Of a DNA stretch of 64,000 nucleotides, positions 24,707-33,733 are shown one piece after another. Position 1 is the first letter of the stretch, and each line of letters begins with the position of its first letter. The translations under genes were made by a program, and so were the position numbers. A model generated the notes under the pieces. It did not search any database. It was given only the letters and a program-made list of their open reading frames with translations, and was not told the DNA's origin. The DNA comes from Streptomyces sp. H27-C3 (GTDB lineage: Bacteria > Actinomycetota > Actinomycetes > Streptomycetales > Streptomycetaceae), in the NCBI RefSeq assembly GCF_030063415.1, contig NZ_JASITA010000029.1, positions 34,209-98,208 of the forward strand, in the 5' to 3' direction.

Positions 24707-24754
24707 ACGCACGAAGGGCCTGTACCCCGTATGGGGTACAGGCCCTTCGTGCGT
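24707..24754. terminator. 22-bp perfect hairpin after cspA
   Basis: Arms 24707-24728 and 24733-24754 match exactly around the loop GTAT. It lies 30 bases past the cspA stop on the minus strand and separates it from the groEL promoter. A very strong terminator. The sequence between it and CIRCE (24601-24706) holds nothing else recognisable. Confidence 0.85.
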
Positions 24755-24784
24755 GAGTTGTGTCGGTGGCCGATCGCGCCGAGA

Positions 24785-24988
24785 TCAGACGGCGAGCTTG
24801 ACCATGTCCGCCTGCGGACCCTTCTGGCCCTGCGAGATCTCGAACTCAACTCGCTGACCTTCTTCAAGGGTGCGGTAACCGTCCATCTGGATCGCGCTGT
24901 AGTGGACGAAAACATCCGCACCACCGTCGACCGCGATGAAGCCGTACCCCTTCTCCGCGTTGAACCACTTGACGGTGCCCTGAGCCAT
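24785..24988 (-). CDS. cspA: Cold-shock protein
   Basis: 67 aa, MAQGTVKWFNAEKGYGFIAV followed by DVFVHYSAI: both RNA-binding motifs (KGYGFI and VFVHY) of the CspA OB fold are intact. RNA chaperone of the cytosol. The ATG at 24988 has GGGGAG upstream; the frame is open to 25144 but with no homology. The leader is long (to about 25145 or beyond), common for cold-shock mRNAs. Confidence 0.95.
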   Translation of the reverse strand: MAQGTVKWFNAEKGYGFIAVDGGADVFVHYSAIQMDGYRTLEEGQRVEFEISQGQKGPQADMVKLAV

Positions 24989-25316
24989 GCCTAACTCCCC
25001 TATTACTGGCCCTTGCACAGGCCCGCACTTCGCGGAACCCGGGTCAGACCTCACCCCCAGCCAGCCCTCGAAAGAAGCAGGAGAGGGTGTGCGCCGGAAC
25101 GCGTCGACCGCGGCTGAATGTATCCGCCCAACTGCCCTCTGCAACAGGTCAATCAGACGAGAATCTCAGGCATGACCGAACACCCGATTGCGGGGAATTC
25201 ACTGGATTCCAGGGCAAGTCGGGCCGGACAAAGCGCGCTTCGGTGGCAATTCGCTCGAACACTTTGGCTGTTTCTTGTCGCGCGGGATCGCATTCTCATA
25301 TGCGCCGGGCATAAAC

Positions 25317-25375
25317 AGCGGAGGGGGCTTCCCCAACTGTACCGCGCTCAACCATAGGGAATTGCCCCCTCCGCT
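25317..25375. terminator. Hairpin downstream of the MoaD/ThiS-like gene
   Basis: AGCGGAGGGGGC (25317-25328) pairs with GCCCCCTCCGCT (25364-25375), extended inward by five more pairs after a two-base bulge. It lies 67 bases after the stop at 25442 (minus strand). The remaining gap 24989-25316 contains the cspA leader and a relatively A/T-rich patch around 25180-25310 with no gene I can support. Confidence 0.6.
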
Positions 25376-25441
25376 TCTGTCGCGGAGAGGGCAATCGCGT
25401 TAACTCTGGGTGGGCCGGCCGACCCGCGGGCCGACCGTGGA

Positions 25442-25717
25442 TCAGCCGCCTGCGACCGCAGGGATGATCGAGACGCCGACGCCGTCCGGCGTGGCGGTCT
25501 CCAGACCGCTCTCGAAGCGCACGTCGTCGTCGTTCACGTAGACGTTCACGAAGCGGCGTAGCTTGCCCTGGTCATCCAGCACACGGGCGGCGATGCCCGT
25601 GTGGTTCTTCTCCAGGTCGGCGATGACCTCGGAGAGGGTCGCGCCCTCGGCTGCGACCTCGGCCTGGCCGCCGGTGTACGGACGAAGAATGGTCGGGATG
25701 CGAACTTTGACGCTCAT
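25442..25717 (-). CDS. MoaD/ThiS/CysO-like sulfur carrier protein
   Basis: A 91-aa ubiquitin-like protein ending in PAVAGG. The terminal Gly-Gly is the site of thiocarboxylate formation in sulfur carriers. MSVKVRIPTILRPYTGGQAE and LRRFVNVYVNDDDVRF fit the fold. The ATG overlaps the threonine-synthase stop by 4 nt. In mycobacteria the similar CysO serves cysteine synthesis via O-phosphoserine; pairing with thrC is a conserved Streptomyces arrangement of unclear meaning. Family sure, pathway not. Confidence 0.85.
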   Translation of the reverse strand: MSVKVRIPTILRPYTGGQAEVAAEGATLSEVIADLEKNHTGIAARVLDDQGKLRRFVNVYVNDDDVRFESGLETATPDGVGVSIIPAVAGG

Positions 25718-27027
25718 ACGAGGCCAGCCTCTCGGAAAGAGTCCAGGTTGGGACGGATGACGGCGGACTGGCCCGTGGTCGGGGCCACCGCTTCAAGGGT
25801 CTTCAGGCCGTCGCCCGTGTTGAGCACGACCGTGGTGAGGGCCGGGTCGAGCAGACCGGCGTCGATCAGCTTCTTCGTCACGCCGACGGTCACACCGCCC
25901 GCGGTCTCCGCGAAGATGCCCTCGGTGCGGGCGAGCAGCTTGATGGCGTCCACCACCTGCTCGTCATTGACGTCCTCGACCGCGCCGCCGGTGCGGCGGG
26001 CGATGTCCAGGACGTAGGGCCCGTCCGCCGGGTTGCCGATGGCCAGCGACTTGGCGATGGTGTTCGGCTTCTGCGGCCGTACGACGTCGTGCCCGGCCTT
26101 GAAGGCCGTCGACACCGGCGAGCAGCCCTCGGCCTGGGCGCCGAAGATCTTGTACGGCTTGTCCTCGACCAGACCGAGCGCGATGAGCTCCTTGAGCCCC
26201 TTGTCGATCTTCGTGAGCTGCGATCCCGAGGCGATCGGGATGACGATCTGGTCGGGCAGCTGCCAGCCGAGCTGCTCGCAGATCTCGTACGCCAGGGTCT
26301 TGGAGCCCTCGCCGTAGTACGGGCGCAGGTTGACGTTGACGAAGCCCCAGCCCTCGCCCAGCGGGTCGCCGATGAGCTCGGAGCAGAACCGGTTCACGTC
26401 GTCGTAGTTGCCCTCGATGCCGACCAGGTCGCCGCCGTACACCGAGGCCATGATGACCTTGCCCTGCTCCAGGTCGTGCGGGATGAACACGCAGGACCGG
26501 AAGCCGGCCTTGGCGGCCGCGGCGCCGACCGCGCCCGCCAGGTTGCCGGTGGAGGAGCAGGAGAGGGTGGTGAAACCGAAGGCACGGGCGGCCTCGACGG
26601 CGATGGCGACGACCCGGTCCTTGAAGGAGTGCGTCGGGTTGCCCGAGTCGTCCTTGACGTACAGACCGCCGGTGACGCCCAGCTCGCGGGCGAGGTTGTC
26701 GGCCTTGACGAGCTTGGTGAAGCCGGGGTTCAGGCTGGGCTTCGACGCCACGTCGGCGGGGACGGGCAGCAGGGGGGCGTAACGCCAGATGTTCTCCGGG
26801 CCGGCCTCGATCTGCTTGCGCAGGGATTCCGCGTCACCGAGCGGGAGGTCGTATGCGATCTCAAGGGGACCGAAACAGGAAGAACAGGCGAAGATCGGGC
26901 CGAGTTCAAAACGCTCTCCGCACTCACGGCAGGAAAGCGCCGTGGCGGGTCCGAGGTCTACCGCGGCTTTTACGGTGTGCGCTTCAGCGATGGTGCTTGC
27001 TTCAGCGGCGACGGTCTGCGAAGCCAT
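25714..27027 (-). CDS. thrC: Threonine synthase
   Basis: A 437-aa PLP enzyme converting O-phosphohomoserine to threonine. A zinc-ribbon-like N terminus (LSCRECGERFELGPIFACSS) precedes the fold-type-II core with the PLP lysine in DDSGNPTHSFKDRVVAIAVE and the phosphate-binding SCSSTGNLAGAVGAAAAKAG. This long type is common in actinobacteria. The ATG at 27027 (MASQTVAAEAS) fits homologues; the frame continues to 27249 without RBS support. 27028-27336 holds the divergent promoters of thrC and gpgS, with no other feature seen. Confidence 0.93.
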   Translation of the reverse strand: MASQTVAAEASTIAEAHTVKAAVDLGPATALSCRECGERFELGPIFACSSCFGPLEIAYDLPLGDAESLRKQIEAGPENIWRYAPLLPVPADVASKPSLNPGFTKLVKADNLARELGVTGGLYVKDDSGNPTHSFKDRVVAIAVEAARAFGFTTLSCSSTGNLAGAVGAAAAKAGFRSCVFIPHDLEQGKVIMASVYGGDLVGIEGNYDDVNRFCSELIGDPLGEGWGFVNVNLRPYYGEGSKTLAYEICEQLGWQLPDQIVIPIASGSQLTKIDKGLKELIALGLVEDKPYKIFGAQAEGCSPVSTAFKAGHDVVRPQKPNTIAKSLAIGNPADGPYVLDIARRTGGAVEDVNDEQVVDAIKLLARTEGIFAETAGGVTVGVTKKLIDAGLLDPALTTVVLNTGDGLKTLEAVAPTTGQSAVIRPNLDSFREAGLV

Positions 27028-27336
27028 AATGGCGAGGCCCTTTCTCCTCATCTTCCCCGCGACGAATTTCGCCACGAGACGGAATTGGCACCTTCCCCGC
27101 CGTGACCTCTCGGTCGGCTGGGTGGTTGCCGGGACTTCAACGGGCCGTTCCCTCAGTCCCTCTGGATGAGCGCTATGGCACCGGACCGGGGTCCGGGCAT
27201 TTGTCCGCGTGATGGCCCCCGACATGCGACGGTCATCCGCGTTGTTCAAGACTGTAACCGAACCCCCGGAGGGTTGAGGTAGTCGTCCGCACCGCGAGAT
27301 GGATCACACGGCAGTCACACAGCAGGGAGAACGCAC

Positions 27337-28281
27337 GTGCTGGAAGAGGTGGAGCGCTGGCTGTCCCGGCGGTCCTGGTCTGCGGCGGACCGCCCGCTCG
27401 ACCAGCTGATGGCGGCCAAGACGCGGCGCGGCGCCACCATCAGTGTCGTCCTGCCGGCCCTCGACGAGGAGGCCACGGTCGGCGCGATCGTCGCCACGAT
27501 CCGCCGTGAGCTGATGGAGGCCGTGCCGCTCGTCGACGAGCTGGTGGTGATCGACTCCGGCTCCTCGGACGCCACGGCGAAGGTGGCCGCGGCGGCGGGC
27601 GCGCGGGTGGTGCACCGCGACGAGATACTGCCGCGCGTGCCCGCGGTCCCGGGCAAGGGCGAGGTGCTGTGGCGGTCACTGCTGGTGACCAGTGGTGACA
27701 TCGTCTGCTTCATCGACGCGGACCTCAGGGACTTCTCCGCATCATTCGTCTCGGGCATCGTCGGACCGCTGCTCATCGATCCCGATGTGCAGTTCGTGAA
27801 GGCGATGTACGACCGCCCGCTCGGCGAGGCCGCAGGCCAGGGCGGGCGGGTCACGGAGCTGGTGGCCAGGCCGCTGCTCAATCTGCACTGGCCGCAGCTG
27901 GCCGGGTTCGTCCAGCCGCTGGGCGGCGAGTACGCGGCGCGGCGCTCGCTCCTGGAGCGGCTGCCGTTCCCCGTCGGTTACGGAGTGGAGCTGGGCCTGC
28001 TCGTCGACTCGCTGCACACGGTGGGTCTGGACGCGCTGGCCCAGGTCGACGTGGGGGTACGCAAGCACCGCCACCAGGACGGGCAGGCGCTGGGGCGGAT
28101 GGCCGCGGCGATCTACCGGACGGCCCAGCTGCGGCTTTCCCGGGGGCACCTGGTGCGGCCCGCGCTCACCCAGTTCGAGCGCGGCGCGGAGGGATTCGTA
28201 GCGCGCACCACGGCCGTGGACACCGAGGAACGGCCGCCGATGCGGGAGATCGAGGAGTACCAGGAGCGGCGCGCGGCCTGA
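27337..28281 (+). CDS. Glucosyl-3-phosphoglycerate synthase (GpgS-like)
   Basis: A 314-aa GT81/GT2-type glycosyltransferase. ISVVLPALDEEATVGAIVAT begins the GT-A nucleotide-binding domain, IVCFIDADLRDF is the metal-binding DxD motif, and FVQPLGGEYAARRSLLERLP plus YGVELGLLVDSLH are family blocks. GpgS transfers glucose from NDP-glucose to 3-phosphoglycerate, the first step to glucosylglycerate and, in mycobacteria, methylglucose lipopolysaccharides. GTG start with AGGGAGA upstream. It precedes trehalose genes, consistent with a compatible-solute neighbourhood. Confidence 0.85.
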   Translation: MLEEVERWLSRRSWSAADRPLDQLMAAKTRRGATISVVLPALDEEATVGAIVATIRRELMEAVPLVDELVVIDSGSSDATAKVAAAAGARVVHRDEILPRVPAVPGKGEVLWRSLLVTSGDIVCFIDADLRDFSASFVSGIVGPLLIDPDVQFVKAMYDRPLGEAAGQGGRVTELVARPLLNLHWPQLAGFVQPLGGEYAARRSLLERLPFPVGYGVELGLLVDSLHTVGLDALAQVDVGVRKHRHQDGQALGRMAAAIYRTAQLRLSRGHLVRPALTQFERGAEGFVARTTAVDTEERPPMREIEEYQERRAA

Positions 28282-28311
28282 TCGCACAGTGCGCCGGGGA
28301 CCGCCCGTACG

Positions 28312-28339
28312 TTTGAGCGTATCCAGGACGGGCTAGGTT
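28312..28339 (+). promoter_or_regulatory. Putative leaderless promoter of otsA
   Basis: A TAGGTT -10 (28334-28339) lies 6 bases before the otsA ATG with TTTGAG (28312-28317) 16 bases upstream. No Shine-Dalgarno precedes the ATG, so transcription probably starts at or next to it. Confidence 0.4.
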
Positions 28340-28345
28340 CGCGAC

Positions 28346-29767
28346 ATGGTTTCCCAGCCCGGTGCTCAGGTTCTCGTCGCGTCCAACCGCGGCCCCGTTT
28401 CGTACGCGCTCGGCGAGGACGGCTCGCTCACGGCCAGCCGGGGCGGGGGTGGTCTGGTCTCCGGCCTGTCGGCGATCGGCCCCGGCACGGACGCCGTGTG
28501 GGTGTGCGCGGCGCTCGGCGAAGGCGACCGCGAGGCGGTGCGGCGCACCGGCGGCATGCTCGACCCGGCGGAGACCGGCGGGCAGCGGGTGCGGATGCTC
28601 GGCATCGACCCGGATGTGTACGCCGACGCGTACAACGAGATCGCCAACTCGACGCTGTGGTTCGTCCACCATCTGCTGTACCAGACGCCGCTGGAGCCGG
28701 TCTTCGGTGCGGAGTTCCGGGCGCGATGGGCGTCGTACGAGAAATACAACGCGGCGTTCGCGGAGGCGCTGGCCGAGTCGGCGGCCGAGGGTGCGGCCGT
28801 GCTGGTCCAGGACTATCACCTGGCACTGGTCCCCGGTCTGCTGCGCGAGCTGCGGCCCGATCTGCGGATCGGCCACTTCTCGCACACGCCGTGGGCGCCG
28901 GTCGACTACTTCCGGATGCTGCCCGACGACATCGCCGCGCAGCTGCTGCGCGGCATCCTCGGCGCGGACCGGGCGGCGTTCCTGACCCGGCGCTGGGCGG
29001 ACGCGTTCGCGGCCTGCTGTACGGAGCTGCTGGGCGCCGACGCGCTCACCTCGACCGAGCTGGGGGTGCACGGCCTGGGGGCCGACGCGGACTTCCTGCG
29101 GGAGCGCTCGCACCGGCCGGACGTGGCGGAGCGGATGGCGGCGCTGCGCGAGCAGATCGGTGCGGGGCGCAAGGCGGTGGTGCGGGTGGACCGCACGGAG
29201 CTGTCGAAGAACATCGTGCGCGGGCTGCTGGCGTACCGGCAGTTGCTGCGGGACCGGCCCGAGTGGCGCGAGAGAGTGGTGCATGTCGCCCTCGCGTATC
29301 CGTCGCGGCAGGACCTGGCGATCTACCGCGAGTACACCGCGGAGGTCCAGCGGACGGCAGACGCGGTCAACTCCGAGTTTGGTACGGAGAGTTGGACGCC
29401 AGTGATCCTCCACGTCAAGGACGACTTCGCCCGCTCCCTGGCGGCGTACCGGCTGGCGGACGTGGCCCTGGTCAACCCGATCCGCGACGGCATGAACCTG
29501 GTCGCGAAGGAGGTCCCGGTCGTCTCGGACGAGGGCTGCGCGCTGGTCCTCTCGCGGGAGGCGGGGGCGTTCGAGGAGCTGGGCGAGGACGCGCTCGTGG
29601 TCAACCCGTACGACGTGCTGGCAACGGCGGACGCGTTGCACGCGGGGCTGTCCATGGGGGCGGAAGAGCGGGCGGAACGAACGAAGCGGCTGGCCGAGGC
29701 GGCGACGGCGCTCCCGCCGCAGCAGTGGTTCCTGGAACAGCTGGAGGCGCTGCGGGAAGGTGTGTGA
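28346..29767 (+). CDS. otsA: Trehalose-6-phosphate synthase
   Basis: A 473-aa GT20 glycosyltransferase making trehalose-6-P from NDP-glucose and glucose-6-P. VLVASNRGPVSYALGEDGSL and the glycine-rich TASRGGGGLVSGLSAIG loop start the enzyme; VQDYHLALVPGLLRELRPDL, IGHFSHTPWAP and NPIRDGMNLVAKE are signature blocks. Length is typical. The phosphatase otsB lies convergently 223 bases downstream, with a long inverted repeat between them. Trehalose is a spore and stress protectant in Streptomyces. Confidence 0.95.
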   Translation: MVSQPGAQVLVASNRGPVSYALGEDGSLTASRGGGGLVSGLSAIGPGTDAVWVCAALGEGDREAVRRTGGMLDPAETGGQRVRMLGIDPDVYADAYNEIANSTLWFVHHLLYQTPLEPVFGAEFRARWASYEKYNAAFAEALAESAAEGAAVLVQDYHLALVPGLLRELRPDLRIGHFSHTPWAPVDYFRMLPDDIAAQLLRGILGADRAAFLTRRWADAFAACCTELLGADALTSTELGVHGLGADADFLRERSHRPDVAERMAALREQIGAGRKAVVRVDRTELSKNIVRGLLAYRQLLRDRPEWRERVVHVALAYPSRQDLAIYREYTAEVQRTADAVNSEFGTESWTPVILHVKDDFARSLAAYRLADVALVNPIRDGMNLVAKEVPVVSDEGCALVLSREAGAFEELGEDALVVNPYDVLATADALHAGLSMGAEERAERTKRLAEAATALPPQQWFLEQLEALREGV

Positions 29768-29830
29768 GGCGGGGCCGGCGGGAGTGCGGTGCGGGCGAGC
29801 CGCTGCGCGGCCAACCCGCACCCGGGCTCC

Positions 29831-29993
29831 TTACGACCTCGGGGGCGATAGCGCGGGCTCCCGGCGTCCTGCGACTCCGCCTCCGGCGTTGTCGTCGGTC
29901 GACGACGATCCGCGTCGCCTCCCTCCTCCGCCTAGGACGCGAAGCCGCAGGACGCCGCTCGCCGATCCACGCTCCATTGCCCCGAGGTCGTTA
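29831..29993. repeat. 163-bp imperfect inverted repeat between otsA and otsB
   Basis: Outer arms ACGACCTCGGG (29833-29843) and CCCGAGGTCGT (29981-29991) and inner arms GGCGTCCTGCG (29863-29873) and CGCAGGACGCC (29946-29956) are exact complements. Shorter pairings lie between, with a small GTCG/CGAC hairpin at the apex. The right end overlaps the otsB stop codon. It could be a double terminator or a palindromic intergenic repeat; 29768-29830 shows nothing else. Confidence 0.6.
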
Positions 29994-30842
29994 GCCCGTC
30001 ACCCTGGCCAGCTCCGCCAGCAGCTCCACCACCGCCGCAGGCCCCGGCAACACCAGGTCCGCCCGTTCCGCCAGCTCCGGGACCTCCGTGCCGCTGCACA
30101 CCAGCAGGCCCGGGATGCCCTCCGACCGCAGCTTCTCCACCGCTGCGAACGCCGCCAGGTCTCCCAGGTCGTCCCCGGCGTACAGCACGCAGGACGCGTC
30201 CATCTCGTGCGCGTACTCGCCCAGCGCCACCCCCTTGTCCACTCCGGGCGGACGCAACTCAAGGACCAGGCGACCAGGTTCGACGATGAGGCCGTGTTGG
30301 GCGGCCAGCTCCGCGAGGGGCCCGCGCAGCGCTTCGAACGCCGCCTGCGGGTCGGCCGCACGCCGGGTGTGGACCGCGACGGCCTGGCCCTTCTCCTCTA
30401 TCCAGGAGCCCCGCCACGCGCCGATGCCGTCGAGGAAGCCGGGCAGCTCCGCCCGGGCGGCCCGCACACCGGGGTGCGGGGCGGGGGCGTGCACCGTGCC
30501 GGAGACCGCGTCCCAGCGCTCCGCCCCGTAGTGGCCGAGCACCACGAGGTGCTCCAGGCCGGGGACCCCGGCGAAGCCCCCGTAGCGGACCGCGACGCCC
30601 GCCGGGCGCCCGGTGATCACGGCGACCGATCCGACCCGCGGAGCGAGCGCGGCGAGCGCCGGCACCGCGCCGGGGTGCGCGCGGGCCTGCTCGGGGTCGG
30701 CGACGATCTCGGCGAGTGTGCCGTCGAAGTCGAGCCCGACAACGGCCCGTTCGGGCTCGGCCAGCAACGCGGCGAGGCCGTCACGGCCGCCGGCGGTGGC
30801 CGGGATGAAGTCGGTCGGCAGGGAATGCGGTTGGCTGCCCAT
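29991..30842 (-). CDS. otsB: Trehalose-6-phosphate phosphatase
   Basis: A 283-aa HAD-superfamily enzyme that removes phosphate from trehalose-6-P. Motif I VVGLDFDGTLAEIVADPEQA (nucleophile Asp), motif II SVAVITGRPAG, a cap region ending EPGRLVLELRPPGVDKGVAL (Lys of motif III), and CVLYAGDDLGDLAAF (metal Asp pair, motif IV) are all present. Start at 30842. The stop lies in the arm of the inverted repeat. Works with OtsA. Confidence 0.93.
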   Translation of the reverse strand: MGSQPHSLPTDFIPATAGGRDGLAALLAEPERAVVGLDFDGTLAEIVADPEQARAHPGAVPALAALAPRVGSVAVITGRPAGVAVRYGGFAGVPGLEHLVVLGHYGAERWDAVSGTVHAPAPHPGVRAARAELPGFLDGIGAWRGSWIEEKGQAVAVHTRRAADPQAAFEALRGPLAELAAQHGLIVEPGRLVLELRPPGVDKGVALGEYAHEMDASCVLYAGDDLGDLAAFAAVEKLRSEGIPGLLVCSGTEVPELAERADLVLPGPAAVVELLAELARVTG

Positions 30843-30889
30843 GCAGATGACCCTACCGGCGCAGGGCCGCCCCGACAGGGGGCCCGGGC

Positions 30890-31153
30890 TCAGCGCCGCT
30901 CACGACGGGCGTCGCGCACCCGCCGCAGCCGGTTGACCGTGACGGGGTCGTGCGCGAGCGCGCGTGCGTCGTCGATGAGGGCGTTGAGGAGCTGGTAGTA
31001 GCGGGTCGGCGAAATGCCGAGCTGCTCCCTCATGGCCCGTTCCTTGGTGCCGGGCCCGGCCCAGGACTGCCGCTCGACGGCGAGTACGGCACGGTCGCGC
31101 TCCGGGAGCTCGGGGCCGTACGCATCGTCGTCGTCAGGGTGAGGGGCAGGCAT
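30890..31153 (-). CDS. DUF3263 protein (small helical, HTH-like)
   Basis: 87 aa. LPERDRAVLAVERQSWAGPG, KERAMREQLGISPTRYYQLL and NALIDDARALAHDPVTVNRL match the actinobacterial DUF3263 family, whose centre looks like a helix-turn-helix (LGISPTRYYQLLNALID). It may bind DNA. Basic C-terminal tail. Conserved beside otsB in this group; function unknown. Confidence 0.85.
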   Translation of the reverse strand: MPAPHPDDDDAYGPELPERDRAVLAVERQSWAGPGTKERAMREQLGISPTRYYQLLNALIDDARALAHDPVTVNRLRRVRDARRERR

Positions 31154-31197
31154 ACGGCCAGTTTAGGTCGGCGCCCGCCACCCCCTCCAGCGCCGCG

Positions 31198-32463
31198 CTA
31201 CTCCGCGTTCTCCGTCGCCGCCGCCTCGCGCCCGATCGCCCCCAGCACGCTGGCCGGGTCGCCGTCCGGCTGCACCGTCGAACCGATCTGCCTCTTGACG
31301 CTCTCGCTGACCTTCGCCCAGGACGTCTTGCCGACCGGAGGAAGGGTCGAGTCCGGCAGGGCTTCCAGGAACTGCCACAGGTCCTTGTGCGCGGGGTCCT
31401 TGAGCATCGTCTCGGAGGCGGAGACGGTGACCGGCAGGATGTCGTTCTTGTCGGCGAATTCGAGGACGTTGTCGTCGCTGTAGGCGAAGTCGAGGAAGGT
31501 GCCGATCTCCTTGCGGTGACCGTTCTGCTTGAAGCCCATCACCCAGTCGGCGACGCCCATGCTCGACTTGGCCTTGCCGTCGGGGCCGGGCAGCGGCACC
31601 ATGCCGAACTTCACGCCCTTGCCCTTGGCCTGCTGCATGAGCGAGGGGTGGCCGTTGAGCATGCCGACCTGGCCGCCGGAGAACGCGGTGAAGGCGTCCT
31701 TGCGGTTGAGCTTGCCGGGCGCGACGGGGCCGGTCAGGCCCGCGCCGACGAGGTTGTCCTTCAGCCAGCGGAACGCCGCGATGTTCTGCTCGGAGTCGAC
31801 GGTGTACGAACCGACCGAGTCGGTGTAGCCACCGCCGCCGCTGAGCATCCAGTTCATGGTCTCGGCCTGTGCCTCTTCGCTGCCGAGCGGCAGCGCGAAG
31901 GGGAACTTCACGCCCCGCGCCTTGAGCGTTTTGGCGGAGCTCTCGATGTCGTCCCAGGTCTTGGGGGCCTTCAGTCCGGCCTGGGAGAACAGCGTCTCGT
32001 TGTAGAAGAGCAGCCGGGTGCTGGCGACGAACGGCATGCCGTACGCGACCCTGCTGACCTCGCCCGCGTCGGCGAGCGGCGCCAGGAAGTTGGCCTGGGT
32101 GGGGATGGAGAGCAGGTCGTCCACCGAGTAGAGCTTGTCCTGGTCGGCGTAGTCGGCGTACGCGCCGATCTGCGCGATGTCGGGGGCCTTGCCCGCCGCG
32201 ACCATCTCGGCGACCTTGCGGTCGACGTCGGTCCAGCTGATGACCTCGACGTCGACCTTGATGTTCTCGTGGGCGGCCTCGAAGTCGGTGGCGACACCGT
32301 CCCAGTACTGCTTGGTGGTGTCACCGCCGTCGAGGTCGTAGTCCGCGGCGACGAGTTTGAGGGTGACGTCACCGCCGGAGCCGCTGCTTCCGCACCCGGC
32401 CAGCGCCACTGTCATGCCCAGTGCTGCCGCTGTTGCGGTCAGACCCAAGAAGCGCCGATGCAC
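31198..32463 (-). CDS. Sugar ABC-transporter solute-binding lipoprotein
   Basis: 421 aa from the GTG at 32463. The signal peptide HRRFLGLTATAAALGMTVAL ends in a lipobox LAGC, so the protein is anchored outside the membrane. The mature part is a family-1 binding protein (AADYDLDGGDTTKQYWDGVA, YGMPFVASTRLLFYNETLFS). No permease or ATPase genes are adjacent; they must lie elsewhere, as for other Streptomyces sugar systems sharing MsiK. The neighbouring SIS and Nag genes suggest an amino sugar or chitin-derived ligand; this is inference. A longer frame to 32508 adds a non-signal-like extension. Confidence 0.87.
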   Translation of the reverse strand: MHRRFLGLTATAAALGMTVALAGCGSSGSGGDVTLKLVAADYDLDGGDTTKQYWDGVATDFEAAHENIKVDVEVISWTDVDRKVAEMVAAGKAPDIAQIGAYADYADQDKLYSVDDLLSIPTQANFLAPLADAGEVSRVAYGMPFVASTRLLFYNETLFSQAGLKAPKTWDDIESSAKTLKARGVKFPFALPLGSEEAQAETMNWMLSGGGGYTDSVGSYTVDSEQNIAAFRWLKDNLVGAGLTGPVAPGKLNRKDAFTAFSGGQVGMLNGHPSLMQQAKGKGVKFGMVPLPGPDGKAKSSMGVADWVMGFKQNGHRKEIGTFLDFAYSDDNVLEFADKNDILPVTVSASETMLKDPAHKDLWQFLEALPDSTLPPVGKTSWAKVSESVKRQIGSTVQPDGDPASVLGAIGREAAATENAE

Positions 32464-32556
32464 AGCCCTTTTCCCACCCTCGAATTCGTTGCCCGAGACA
32501 ATCCCCACGCATGTCGGACAAGTGTATGAGCTGCAATGTTCACCTACTGCGGGTAA

Positions 32557-32572
32557 TGAGGTCTACACCACC
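32557..32572. promoter_or_regulatory. Candidate DasR (dre) site
   Basis: TGAGGTCTACACCACC matches the DasR consensus A(C/G)TGGTCTAGACCA(C/G)T at about 12 of 16 positions. It lies between the divergent solute-binding protein and SIS-domain genes. DasR is the GntR-type GlcNAc-responsive master regulator in Streptomyces. Confidence 0.5.
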
Positions 32573-32710
32573 CCGGTCTCGCTTCTGCAACACCTTTCGC
32601 AACAGGCACCCAGGCTGCTATGCACGTCCCGTCGACTGTTTGGCCCAGAGCCACGTCTTGCCGCACAGCTACGTCATCTCGCACCGCCCGATCACGAGGA
32701 GCCGCACCAG

Positions 32711-33622
32711 ATGTCCCGTACCGCGACAGAGATAGCCACCCAGCCCACCTGCTGGCGACGCGCGGCCGAGGCCGCAGCCGCGTTCGACGGACTGCCGCAG
32801 CCGGGCGAGCGGGTCGCCGTCACGGGCTGTGGGACGTCGTGGTTCATGGCCATGGCGTACGCGGCGCTGCGGGAGGCTTCGGGGCAGGGCGAGACGGACG
32901 CCTTCGCCTCGTCGGAGTTCCCGGTGGGCCGGCCCTACGACCGGGTCGTGGCCATCACCCGCTCGGGCACCACGACCGAGGTGCTGGAACTGCTCGGCGC
33001 GCTGCGCGGCAAGGTCGCCACGCTCGCGCTGACCGCCGATCCCAAGACGCCGGTCATGGACGCGGCGGACACCGTCGCGGTGCTCGACTGGGCGGACGAG
33101 GAGTCGGTCGTCCAGACCCGCTTCGCCACCACGGCGCTGGCGTTCCTGCGGGCGGGCCTGGAGGCGTCGGGCCCGCTGCCCGCCGGGGTGAAGACGGTGG
33201 CCGAGGCCGCGGTGGACGCGGAACTCGCGATCACCGAGCCGCTGCCCGAGGCGGCCGTCGCGGCGGAGCAGTGGACGTTCCTGGGGCGCGGCTGGACGTA
33301 CGGGCTCGCCCAGGAGGCCGGGCTGAAGATGCGTGAGGCGGCGGGCGCGTGGACGGAGTCGTACCCCTCGATGGAGTACCGGCACGGTCCGATCGCGATC
33401 ACCGGTCCGGGCCGGGTGGCGTGGGTCTTCGGCACGCTGCCCGAGGGGCTCGCCGGTGACGTGGCCCGGGTCGGCGGCACGGTGGTCAACCGCGCGTCCG
33501 CGGACCCGATGGCCGACCTGATCCGCGCGCAGCGCCTCGCGGTGGTCCTGGCGGAGGCGAAGGGCTACGACCCGGACCGCCCCCAGAACCTCTCGCGCAG
33601 CGTGATCCTGACGGAGGCCTAG
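32711..33622 (+). CDS. SIS-domain protein, GlmS-C/AgaS-like
   Basis: 303 aa with tandem sugar-isomerase domains: GERVAVTGCGTSWFMAMAYA and DRVVAITRSGTTTEVLELLG in the first, AEQWTFLGRGWTYGLAQEAG and ESYPSMEYRHGPIAI in the second. These match the isomerase half of glucosamine-6-P synthase but without a glutaminase domain, so it may be a deaminase/isomerase or a sugar-phosphate binding protein. ATG at 32711 with GAGGAG upstream. Next to nagK-nagA and a dre-like site, so amino-sugar-6-phosphates are the probable ligand. Confidence 0.8.
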   Translation: MSRTATEIATQPTCWRRAAEAAAAFDGLPQPGERVAVTGCGTSWFMAMAYAALREASGQGETDAFASSEFPVGRPYDRVVAITRSGTTTEVLELLGALRGKVATLALTADPKTPVMDAADTVAVLDWADEESVVQTRFATTALAFLRAGLEASGPLPAGVKTVAEAAVDAELAITEPLPEAAVAAEQWTFLGRGWTYGLAQEAGLKMREAAGAWTESYPSMEYRHGPIAITGPGRVAWVFGTLPEGLAGDVARVGGTVVNRASADPMADLIRAQRLAVVLAEAKGYDPDRPQNLSRSVILTEA

Positions 33623-33733
33623 GCCAACTGGCGGGGGCCGGGCGGGCCGGACTTCGGCCCGCCCGGCCCCTCCGTGCCGCGCCCCCAGCCCGTCCAGCCA
33701 AAAAATCGTCGCCCCGCGCAACCATCACACGTA

